64,000 bases of DNA from Cryptomeria japonica (lineage: Eukaryota; Streptophyta; Pinopsida; Cupressales; Cupressaceae), in the NCBI RefSeq assembly GCF_030272615.1, contig NC_081408.1, forward strand, positions 765,078,330-765,142,329, written 5' to 3'. The position numbers and the translations under genes were made by a program. Numbering within the stretch: position 1 is the first letter of the stretch; the number at the start of each line of letters is the position of its first letter. Shown here piece after piece: positions 23,760 through 33,633 of this stretch. The notes under the pieces were generated by a model, which was not told where the DNA came from, ran no database searches, and saw nothing but the letters and a program-made list of their open reading frames with translations.

Positions 23760-24506
23760 CATCTCAAATTCAGGGATATCATAAGCGGGAATCCAAAGTT
23801 GTTCTAACAAGAACTCATAGTGTGTTGAATTATGTAGAAGATCTAGGAGAGATGCAATGGTAGCCATGGCATCAACAAATCGATTCTAATCTCTGAGTAT
23901 CTGCTCAAAGGTGATAGTCATAAATGATGCTTTAAAACTATCCACCATTTGCTTGTATGGCACGAGTTTATCATCCTTGGTCTGATATTCATCTGTAACT
24001 TGTCAGATGACCAGTTGGGAGTCGCCATATATCTGTAGTTCTTTCAGTTTCTATTGTATGGCTAGTCTGAGTCCTGTGATTAGGGCCTCATATTCTTCTA
24101 TGTTCTTTGTACATGGAAAAGTTAACCTGTAAGACTTTGTGATGTTGTCACCTTGAGGTATGATAAACAAAATGGCTGCCCTCGAGCCATGCCTAGTATA
24201 TGAACCATCAAAGTAGAGCTTCCATGGTTGCGTTGTTGTGATCATGAATATCTCTTCATCTAGGAAATTAGAAATAAGAGGACGATCGCCTATGAGGGGT
24301 GCATCACCCAATTGATCTACAATAACTTTCCCCTTGATAGCCTTACGGTCCACATAATCGATGCCAAATTCACTCAGAATCATCACCCATTTGGCCAAGC
24401 GGCCTGTCAATACTATTGTGTTGAGTAAGTACTTTAGTGGATCGATCTTTGCAATGAGTTGTACTTTATGTGTTAATAGGTAGTGCCTCAGTTTAGTGAG
24501 TGCCAA
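23760..24506 (-). pseudogene. Element O second RNase H module
   Basis: After the RT-linked RNase H comes a second RNase H-like domain starting at LYFDGSYTRHG (first acidic residue near 24208), IEEYEALITGL (second) and IYGDSQLVI (third, near 24020). All three acidic residues remain. A stop at 24051-24053 splits the domain between the second and third. A second RNase H C-terminal to the first is the diagnostic feature of Tat/Ogre-type gypsy elements. It would remove RNA from RNA-DNA hybrids. Confidence 0.8.
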
Positions 24507-24524
24507 GATTATTGCTAGGCAAGC

Positions 24525-25739
24525 TCATTCAATAGGTGTGTAATTGAGTTCATAGCCGACCAGTGTGCGAGAGAGATAGTACACAACAAACTCTTTCCCT
24601 TCTGCATTATGTTGTACTAGTAGTACTCCCAATGTTGTATTAGTTCCTAAAATATAGAGCAATAGAGGTCTACTTGGATCTGGTGGGATCAACAACGGTA
24701 TATTCATGAGATAGTCCTTAAGCATCTGGAATGCTTGTTGGCATCTGACATCCCATTGAAAGTGGATGTTTTTGTGTAACAGATGTATAAGGGGATGACA
24801 TTTATCTGCTAGTTGTGCAATGAATCTTCGAATGGATTGTAGCCGCCCTTGTAATGTCCTTAGCTGACTGATGTTCTTTGGAGGTGGCATGTCCATGATT
24901 GCTTTGACCTTTGCTAGGTCGACCTCAATACCTTTGCTTGAGACAATGTATCCTAGAATCTTCCCTGGGGTTACTCCAAAGACACATTTCTTTGGGTTGA
25001 GTCGAACATGATATTGTTCCAGTTTGTCAAATTTTTTCTCTAATATCTCAAGATGACCTTCTCTTGTTAATGATTTTTCCAGTAAGTCATCAACATAATC
25101 CTCCATTATGGTATGCATCATATCATGAAAGATGGTGATCATTTCTCTTTGATAGGTCGCCCTTGCATTCTTTAGACCAAAAGGTATTACATTCTAACAG
25201 TATGTTCCCCATGGACATGTGAAGGTTGTCTTATGTTGATCTTCTAGTGTGATCTTTATCTGATTGTATCCTGAAAAGCCATCCATGAGAGAAAGCATGG
25301 CATGTCCTATTGTTAGGTCCACGATCATGTCAATGTTTGGTAGGGGGAAGTCATCTTTAGGACATGCCTTGTTTAGATCTTTGAAGTCAGTACAGATACA
25401 GATGCCCCCATTTGGTTTGCCGATAGGTAAAATGTTGGATATCCAATCTGCATAATCGATTGGTCGGATGAAACCAACATCCAGGAGTTTCTTAAGTTCT
25501 GCTTTGACTAGTACTGCAATCTCGGGGTGCATTTTGTGAAGCTTCTGTTTTACTGGTTTAGCTCCTTCTGCCACAGTGAGGTGATGCATGACTAAAGAAG
25601 GATCTAGACCAGGCATGTCTGCATATGACCATGTGAATTTGATCTGACGCTTCTGAAAGAATTCTACAAATTTAGGTTGTTCCTCTGGAGTTAAAAGAGA
25701 TGTCATATGTATGTGGTGAGGAGTTTCAGAAGTCCCCAC
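24525..25739 (-). pseudogene. Element O reverse transcriptase and first RNase H
   Basis: One frame runs through the RT: ICTDFKDLNKACPKDDFPLP, then SLMDGFSGYNQIK (first catalytic Asp) and EDYVDDLL (YVDD at about 25086-25097). It continues into FGVTPGKILGYIVSSKGIEVD, thumb sequence, and the connection/RNase H-like part QWDVRCQQAF and LLVQHNAEGKE. Only two stops interrupt it. One is TAG at 25194-25196, where element I has Trp (TGG) in CWNVMPFG. The other is TGA at about 24525, where I has Arg (CGA) in TIERACL. Both are single transitions. Copies the element RNA into DNA. Confidence 0.92.
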
Positions 25740-25748
25740 GTTGAATTC

Positions 25749-26850
25749 TTATGTTTCCTTGATAAGGATCGTTGATCGTTCCTGATTTGCACTAGAGGGG
25801 AGGATGTCAAACCGTTCATATGTAGGTGCCTCAGAGAGGTTTTCACTATTGGATACGCTCTTTCTTTTTACTTTTTTGGGATCAAACAGTGCCACAGTGT
25901 GGTTTTCACTGGAAGATCCATGTTTTATTGTAATATTTTTGCAGCTAAAAGGTTTGGCATCCGCCCCGAAGTATGAGGTGCTATTAAGTTTAATGGCCAA
26001 TCCATCTTTGTGATCCTAGCTTGGTATGTTATCTCATAGTTCCAAAAATTCAATGATCACCTCATCGTTTTGGAATTGGTCAAGGCATGGGGATTAGATT
26101 GGTTCCATTCAATGAGTTCAGGATGGATAATGGGTATCACCTAATCGATTAGGTTAAGTTCATAAGATGTGTCAGTGAGGGTTAAGACATTGTGTTGAAG
26201 ATCGTTGATGGTACTCTCCCTGTCAAAATCGGGCGTAATATGTGACGTAGGGTCTGTGGAAGGTGTTTCTAGTTTAGGAACCCAAGAGGTATGAATATGT
26301 GTTTCTCCATAAACAGGGATTTCTTTGTGAGGTGGAGGTGGTGATGCGTCTTCCTCATCTAAAGTATTGAGATGTACGGAATCAAATTCCCACTCATGTG
26401 AGTCGATCTCCGAGACTTTGTCCAACATCAGATTACTATACCAAATCAGGATATCCTTTGAGTTAAACACTACAGGTGTAATTGGCTAATGTACCTTTTG
26501 AGATGGAATGATTGGTGTTGTGGGGAGGATTATTGGGATCAATGAATCCGATAATGGGAGTATCGACATTTTTGAATCTGCTACTTATGATGGAATTATC
26601 AGTGATGTCGATACTATTGGGGGTTCTGATACTGCTAATGGTGTTGTTATGCGGTTGCTACTGTTGATGGGGTTGTTGGTTTGATTGGTGGGATGATTGG
26701 TGTTGTGGATGGTATTTTTGGGATTCTCACCCTCATTGGGGCAGTTGGTGCAGTTCTTGGCATTGCTGATATAATCAAGGGTGGACTCTTTAGAGTATTA
26801 GGCTAATATAGAGGTTTGTTGGGTTTCCCTTTGAATCTGAGCTTAGGAAG
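25749..26850 (-). pseudogene. Element O linker between G-patch and RT
   Basis: Low-complexity acidic and Ser/Thr/Pro-rich sequence with pieces such as PSTDPTSHITPDFDRES, LNTLDEEDASPPPPHKE and FSCKNITIKHGSSSENH. The same landmarks occur in element I at 47215-48210. No catalytic motif. Probably a flexible polyprotein linker. Confidence 0.65.
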
Positions 26851-26998
26851 AGCCTCCTTTTGAAAGCCTAATCTAGTGTTATCTTTAGGCTTTAATTCAG
26901 GCTGCAATGGCTTGTGTCGTCCTTGGTTGTGAGGTCCCAAAGCACTTTGACCATCATAGCCCATTCTTTGCATAATGGTAAGGCCGAAGCTTAGCTTG
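26850..26998 (-). pseudogene. G-patch domain in the element O polyprotein
   Basis: On the minus strand the sequence reads FGLTIMQRMGYDGQSALG, then NQGRHKPLQPELKPKDNTRLGF. This matches the G-patch pattern (G-x2-hh-x3-MG-x2-G-x-GLG-x4-QG, ending in GLG) with two glycines substituted. It lies C-terminal to the protease and before RT. G-patch domains are glycine-rich RNA-binding modules and are known at the protease C-terminus of betaretroviruses. The frame differs from the flanking 26954-27229 stretch, so a frameshift lies at its N-terminal edge. Confidence 0.75.
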
Positions 26999-27229
26999 TG
27001 GGATTTCCATGGTGATAGGGTCTTTATAGATCCAGTTTGCTAAGTCCTCATCTCTGGTCTCCTCTTCTTGACTCTTTCCAAGGATAAAAGGTGCCAAAGT
27101 GCATGCTATCTTGAACAGTGGTTCTTGAAGTAACCTTTGAGGCTTACCATGAGTTCTAGGGGAAGTGGGTATTTGCCCAACACAAAAGAGTTGGCTTAGA
27201 TTGTAGTCCCCAGGACCTTCCTCTGCCAT
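26954..27229 (-). pseudogene. Protease to G-patch spacer of element O
   Basis: MAEEGPGDYNLSQLFCVGQ, then SPRTHGKPQ and SQEEETRDEDLA. Element I encodes the same landmarks (SEEGPGEYNLSKLFYIGQ, SPRTYGKPQ, SQEEETRDEDI). Unknown function, part of the same polyprotein. Confidence 0.6.
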
Positions 27230-27433
27230 TTTTATTTTTAGCTTCTCTTGCTTTGGTATAGTGATGTTTGAACTCGAAAGAGAGGCTGGACTTACATATG
27301 ATGTGGATGGGATAGCTTCTCTGTTGTTGGGAATGGTAATCTCTAGCTAATGGTTGATATTGTTACAATAAGCAAATGGATTTGCATTGCCCAGGATTAT
27401 AATTTCTACACCATTATGAGGGAACTTGATACA

Positions 27434-28132
27434 CTAGTGATAGGTGGATGGAACGAATTTCATGGCGTGTATCCAAGGTCTTCCTAACAACAAATTATAT
27501 GGCAGAGGAAGGTCCAAAACTTGACATGTGATGTGCTTCATCATTGGGCCCACTTGGATTGGTAACACAACTGCTCCTTTTGAAGAATGCACTGCATCAT
27601 CATAGGATTTTATGGTTATCTTTTTGCGGGGGTCTACTGATTCAACTGCATATCCCAGTGTTGTGACCAATTGTAATGTATAGATATTTAGGCCTGCTCC
27701 ATTGTCGATCAAGACTCGCTTGATCCTGTGATGGTTGATAAATCCTTCAATATGGAGTGAGGTGTTATGAGGTTGTTGGAAGAATGTATTGTTGCTTTCA
27801 GAGAAAGTGAGACATAGTGATGACCTAAGATTACCAACCATAGCTTGAAATTGATCTGTATTTAGATTGGTAGGGACTAACGCTTCTTGGAGAGCTTGAT
27901 CCAAGATTTTTTTATGAGACAGGGATAGGAGCAAAATCTCTAAGATGGATATAAGTATGAGCATCTTATCTAATTGTTCCACAAGGTTATACTGCTTTGG
28001 GATGGATGTTGTGCCTTGTGGAGCCGCTTTAATGGTGATCTTGCTATGACGTGTAACAACATTGTAGGTAGGGCTTGGATCTTTGATGGTAATGGTTGCA
28101 ATTTGTTCATTGGCATCATATAGGTGATTCAC
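27434..28132 (-). pseudogene. Element O aspartic protease region
   Basis: 232-codon open stretch. SLHIEGFINHHRIKRVLIDN places the catalytic Asp in VLIDNGAGLNI, a D-N-G variant of the usual [20 protein letters not shown] is the C-terminal hydrophobic-Gly signature of retroelement proteases. The same D-N-G is present in element I, so it is a family trait rather than decay. It cleaves the polyprotein. The N-terminal half (NEQIATITIKDPSPTYNVVT, QYNLVEQLDK) is the gag-protease linker. Confidence 0.85.
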
Positions 28133-28135
28133 TGT

Positions 28136-29040
28136 GTAATTATAGGTGGCTCACGTATAATCATTGGTATTTGTGTTTCTTCTTGAAGTGGAAGGACCCC
28201 TTTGATCTTGTGATGGAAGCGGATTCTTAAACATGAGATGATCATTATTTGAGGTTTTTGGGTCATGTCCTTCAATTTCAATCTCTCCTCGGTCAATAAG
28301 ATCTTGAACAAGATCTTTCAATCTATGACAGTTACTTGTTTTATGCCCCTTCCCTCGATGGAATTAGCAATGTTCGTTATCTCTCCACCATGGAGGTTTG
28401 ACCTGAGGTTCGTAATTAGATGTCTTTGGTAAGGTCACCAGATTTGAAGAGACCAATTGATGTAAAACTATTTCAATAGGTGCCCCTAAGGGAGTGTATG
28501 TACGTTTTGGTTTATAATTTTGTTGTCGTTGTCTCTGTTCCTCTTGCAGTGCATTGTGTCCTTGATTTTGCAGAGAAGCAACCATGTTGTTCTTAGGAGG
28601 GCAATTTTGCCCCGCAAATCGAACCACAAGTTGTGCACTCTTTATAGTCCTTGCATCTACAACCTCGTCATTGATGATGTTTTTGTTTTTATTCCAGAAG
28701 TTGGGTTTATCATTGTTAAAGCGCGGGCGAGGGCCATCTTTTGGTTCATTGTATATCTTGATAAGTCCCTTTTTAATGAGGGCTCATTCACATTTTAACC
28801 CCTGGGTGATCATGTCAGCAAAGGATTATGTGCCCTTCATGTCTAGGTGGAATTCCATTTCATCGTTCAAGCTGGAAGTAAATATTTCCACTAGCTCTCA
28901 TTCAAGTAAATGAAGAGAATGCCTACTAGATAGTTGTCTCCACCATTGCAGGAAAGTTGAAAATAGCTCCCCTGGTTTTTGCTTGGTATTACACAGATCT
29001 GCCATGCTAACATCATGTTCTATGTTGTGTGAATAACGTG
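28136..29040 (-). pseudogene. Element O gag, C-terminal part
   Basis: Read leftward from 29040: SHNIEHDVSMADLCNTKQKP and GELFSTFLQWWRQLSSRHS (capsid-like C-terminal region), then a nucleocapsid-like tail with one knuckle, C-stop-FHRGKGHKTSNC (28330-28375), followed by RLKDLV. The knuckle has the spacing C-x2-H-x4-H-x4-C, as in element I. The gag is cut at 29040 by the 3' LTR of element I. Its N-terminal part resumes at 55745. The last five bases here, ACGTG (29036-29040), are the target duplication. Confidence 0.85.
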
Positions 29041-30541
29041 TGATGTCGTGCGGAATGGACCAAGTGTTGGGGAAGACTTGTGAGATTGCTAAGCACAATA
29101 AGAGATAAACATTAGAATTAGAGTTAGCAAAATCATAATCTAAACACTATCCTAAACAGGCATATCAAGAGAGACACTACAAACACAATAGTGAGCTTAT
29201 CAAAATGAATAAAAGCTCCAAGGCATCTCCAAATGCCTTCCACTATGCTCATGGCACTTCCTCCCTTGTTCCTCTCCTCTCCAAGTTCCAAATAAGTGTA
29301 GCTCTCGGCAACTTTTTGCACTATGGATGCCTTATGGAGGTTCAAGATTGTAGAATAATTAACTATGCAAATGCAAATGATAGACAAAAGCTAAAATGAG
29401 AGATTGTCTAATTAGCTACTGTTAATTTTAAGCCAAAAGAGTAAATGTGAATGTTTTATGCTAAATGCTCTCTAAAATTATCTATAACTTGGATGCATAC
29501 AAGTTTTTTGGATTATATTTGTGACGGAATGAGCTCTATTTATAGCAAAAATGGAGCAATGGATGGTTGAGATTGAATGATCTCATGAAGGGCCAAGATT
29601 GAAGGATTTGTGATCCAAGTGAAGGCTTTCAACCCAATCCCAGGATGACAAATGTCAACATGAAAGGGCTTGAGAGGAGATGGAAGAAGCATTAAATACC
29701 TAACATGACATGAAGGTTAAGTTGGGAGGTAAGGTTAAATGTTGAGTTGAAAGAATAAACCCATTATCCAATAAATAATATCTTTATCCAATGGATAAAC
29801 TCTTATGAAAGAATTAGTGAGGATAACCATGGTCAAAGCAATGAATGCTTGAGAAGACACATGGGTTAGAAGATGGTTAAGTTAGAGGTTAAGTCTCTAA
29901 CCATGTGGGTGAGTTGAGTTAACCATAAATGGTTATGTAAGAGTCGTTAATGGTCATGTAAGAGCCATTAGTGGTTTGGAATACTTTTGTGGTTAGCTTG
30001 TTGAGCACACAAAGCATTAAATGTTTTTCAAAGACTTTGGAGGCTTTGAGAAGTGACCTCAAGTTGATTAGGAATGTGACAATAATTAGGAGATGGATTA
30101 GGCTAATTTAGGAGCGATTAGAAAGTGGTTAGAAGAGTCTAGAATGGGTTTAGGATTGCAAGTGGGTTTAGTGGGTGAGGGAAATTAGGTTTTTATTAAA
30201 AATAAAATTGATTTATTTCAATTTGGGGTTGCAACTTGCATTTGTAGGAGAATGCAAGTGGGAGGGTTTAATGATTTAAATAAACATTTTTAATTATTTA
30301 TTTAAAAGAGGAAAAGGGTTGTAATTAAATAAATATAAATATGATTTATTTAATTAATTGATTTACGGGATGTGTTTTAATGATTTAATTAAAATAAATT
30401 GAATAATTTATTTAATTAATAGAAGAATGTTTGGGGATAAATTAATTAAATGTTAATTTAATTAACTGCTGGCTGGTGGTTTATTAATCAAATAAATAGC
30501 AAATATGCATTTCATTAACAAGACAGATTTATGTGACTACA
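29041..30541 (-). repeat. Element I 3' LTR
   Basis: 1,501 bp. On the minus strand it starts TGTAGTCACATAAATC and ends CACGACATCA. Minus-strand TATA box TATAAATA at 29544-29537. In the first 320 bp on the plus strand I counted about 13 differences from the 5' LTR, all transitions. Confidence 0.92.
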
Positions 30542-30554
30542 TTTGCCCCTCTTT
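30542..30554 (-). other. Polypurine tract of element I
   Basis: AAAGAGGGGCAAA on the minus strand, directly before the 3' LTR. Identical to that of O. Confidence 0.82.
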
Positions 30555-30650
30555 GAGGCGGTGCAGTTTATCACGCCATTTCGAAGAAAGAAAAATAGGT
30601 GTGAAGAAATATGCCCCATAACTATGAAGTTAGTGGGTGGTATGCCCCCT

Positions 30651-30694
30651 CGAGAGATAGGCTGATTTTTTTTGAAAAATCGAGCGATCTCTCG
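30651..30694 (-). other. Conserved inverted repeat near the polypurine tract (I)
   Basis: CGAGAGAT (30651-30658) pairs with ATCTCTCG (30687-30694). The arms and position are conserved with O, while the loop differs in several bases. Confidence 0.6.
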
Positions 30695-31099
30695 AAAAAG
30701 AACGAGAATTGGCAGGGTGGTAGGAGAGAAGAAAAGAATAATTTTGGTAAAAGAATGGAAGAAATTGGAGTGAAAACGGAGAAATGCGAGACGTTGTAAG
30801 TTCACGGGGACCACGACGGTGAGCGGGGGAAAATTAGGGTTAGGGCGAAGGGTATATATGGGATGAAGGAGGAAAAATAGGGTCATTAGCATCCGTCGCC
30901 ACAGTGATCCAGAGCTTTGAAAGGGACATTCAACGAAGGAGTGAGCAACAGTGGAGATGGAATTCCGCATAGCAGATCACCGGCTAGAGAGGATCCGTCG
31001 GTTCGAGCGGCCAACTAACTACGAACCACTGGTACGCAAATCAAAAATTTTGTCATTTGTGTATTTTTGATAGGTTTTAGGCATGCCAAAGTTAAGTCA

Positions 31100-31425
31100 A
31101 GACAATTTTAGCGTTGTTGTCGCCCAAGGTAGCACTTTTGTGCCGCTATGGCGCTTTTCCCTAGTGGTATTAGTGCATTTGCTAAGTGTAGCGCAATCGT
31201 CCTCCAATTGTAGCGCAAGTGTCAATTTAGCACCATCATAATGCGCTATTAGCGCCATTGCAATGAAGTGGTGCTATTGCCTAGGTTGAATAGCGCTATC
31301 GCTTATATAGTGCTTTTGCATAGTTGATTTAGCGCATGCGTTCGTAGTTTAGCGCTTTTGCTAAAAATTGATGTCCAATTGGTTTTAGCACAAGTGCCAG
31401 TAGAAATGGCACTTTTGTCTGAGAA
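31100..31425 (-). repeat. GCGC-motif array in the 3' region of element I
   Basis: More than a dozen degenerate copies of AGCGC(T/A)(A/T)TTGC spaced about 20-30 bp, for example TGGCGCTTTT, TAGCGCAATCG, AGCGCCATTGC, TAGCGCTATCGC and TAGCGCTTTTGC. Similar arrays lie in the 5' leaders of O, I and Z. Confidence 0.7.
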
Positions 31426-31760
31426 AAAAGATGCCCCAGTGTTTTAAGAAAAACAATCTCCTGATTCGAGTGGGGGGTGGATGATAGGATTAGTTGTTTT
31501 GAATCATAGCATTCCCGATGAGACTGAGGCAATTGATGGAAATGTATGTTGGTAGTCTAGGTTTGCCATGACCGCTTACCTATTGAGATCCGAAGATACT
31601 TGATCAAAGTATCTGTTGATAGTCTAGGTTTAAACTTTAAGAAAAGTTTGAAAACAAAACAATCGATGATGATGTGCGATGTGATTGGTGCAGGAGGAGC
31701 TGGGTGTTTTCTAGATGAGAGAGCGCCATCTAGTGACACAGCAACTGCATGGGCAGCTGA

Positions 31761-33633
31761 CAAAGGCCAAGATAGATTGCATTACGGCTACTGGGTTGTA
31801 TGACGTTATGTATATGCCCACGATTTGAACGAATCGTGGACTCCTGATAGCTCTGGCCGAGCAGTGGCACAATGAGACATGCACCTTCCACCTAGCGATG
31901 GGAGAGATGACAATGACTCTAGAGGATGTGTGGCAGATTCTCCACATTTTGATCCTTGGAGAGCTTGTTACATATGACAGGGGGTTGGGGACATTGGTCA
32001 TGGAACAATTGTTTGAGGAGGATGTGTACATCCACGATGGATCCATTGCATGGGAGGATATAAGAACGTTATACGAGCCATTGCCATCGGTGTTAGTGGG
32101 GATAGTTGGCGGATTGTTGTGCCCAAATCGATGATCACATGGACTAGCTATGGGATGGGGACAGGTTATTGAGAGGATGGTGACGGATGGGACACGATTT
32201 GCATGGGGACCATGTGTGTTGTCCCACTTATACAGGGAGCTACATGAGGTGGTCTACCAAGAGATCACATCACTGGGAGTTGGGATTACACTTCTACACA
32301 TCTGGGCATGGGAGAACTTGCCAATGACACAGCTAGTGTGCCCCAGATTTAGGGCTATTGATCAGCCTTATGTATATATGTAAGGAGGGATTAGGAGCCA
32401 ACCCCACTTGGGGAAGTTGGAGTGGTGGCATCAAGCATTAGATGACCTGGATGCAGTGATATGGAGGTCGTACTTAGAGTGTGAGCCTTGGGAGGATGAT
32501 GGTGAGGCATTGCCATACGTGTTTATGACACGATTTTTTATTGGTAGGACGCCCTACAATGTGGAGAGACAGGTACCAGGCTGAGTCATGAGACAGTTTG
32601 GGCGGAGATAGGGGTTACCAAGGGGTTCTGGAGAGTATGCACGAACAGAGTGGGGGGTATGGAGATGGGAACTAGTGCTACCATTTGATCAGGCACTAGC
32701 AGAGTTTCGTACCTTAGAGGCGAGACCCTCGGGGATGAGACTGACAGTGGTCGATGCAGGTGTCACAGAGGAGTACACACAATACCGTGCAGCCGATCCC
32801 ATCATTTCAGGAGGAGAGGAGACAACGACAGAGGAGGAGAGGAGGGAGAGGAGTAGGTGATGGTGGGTGAGGGGATGGAGGGGATGCAGGTGATGGCAGT
32901 AGAGGAGATAGATGAGATGGAGGGAGAGGGGATGGCGGAGGGGGAGGTGGAGGTGGCAGATGATTACATAGGAGAGGCAGAGGCAATCAGCTGTTATGCC
33001 TATCACAGGGTCCATTGATAGAGGGGGAAGGAGAGTAGGAGGGAGGGATGATGGAGGGGGGGATGATGGAGGAGCTATAGGTGGATATGAGAGTGCTACA
33101 AGTGAATATGAGGGAGCGACAAGAGGAGATCCTATGGAGGTGGGTGAGGGGGAGATCTGTGGGAGTTTTTTATAGTACAGTTGCAGAGTCACCTGACGGT
33201 AGCACGGGCAGAGATAGACGAGATGAGATCAGAGGTAGCAGCTAGGGATCTACGGTTGTTTACTTAGGAGGCAGAGGTGAGGGTATTGAGGCGAGAGAGG
33301 GATGATGCAGTGGAGAGATTTACTGAGCTGCAGGAGAGAGTCTGAGCAGAAGAGGGATCACAGGGATAGGGGTCGATTGCTAGAGAGCTATGGCAGGTCG
33401 GGGGAGAGATTGACTATTGGCGGGGATTATATGAGCAGGTGGTACCAGTTATTCAGCGGGCCATGAGCTATTCTTAGATGCGTCGGGTGAGATCAGAGCA
33501 ATCACAGAGGGTGCAGAGTAGTGGTGGGGTTATGGGTCCTCCCCATCAAGACAGGTCAGGTGGTACAGGTAGTAGTGGTGCAGGCAGTAGTGGTGGTGAT
33601 GTGGGTGCAACTTCTGGTCACAGTGCCATTTGA
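31761..33633 (+). pseudogene. Antisense plant mobile domain (PMD) gene relic in element I
   Basis: One plus-strand frame, antisense to the element, holds for about 1.1 kb. Landmarks are LLIALAEQWHNETCTFHLAM, GEMTMTLEDVWQIL, LVTYDRG, then GTRFAWGPCVLSHLYREL, LLHIWAWENLPM and LPYVFMTRFF. These match the plant mobile domain (MAIN/MAIL1-like) in order: W-x3-T-x-TFHL, GEMT-x-TL-x-DV, AYLY-like and WAWE. Stops at 31826, 32132, 32381, 32582, 32609 and 32858 break it with no frameshift over that span. Downstream, Glu/Gly-rich and coiled-coil-like sequence (RAEIDEMRSEVAARDLRL, LRRERDDAVERFTELQERV) leads to a Ser/Gly tail ending at TGA 33631-33633. Start uncertain. PMD proteins act in gene silencing and genome stability and occur in transposons. 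Absent from element O. Confidence 0.85.

Noticed and set aside
30515-30970. 151-codon minus-strand open stretch overlapping the 3' LTR end of I
   Set aside because: It spans the polypurine tract and LTR border and is not conserved in O. Hydrophobic chance ORF.
32689-33192. 167-codon minus-strand Pro/Leu/Ser-rich open stretch
   Set aside because: Shadow of the Glu/Gly-rich tail of the PMD relic. Low complexity, no domain.
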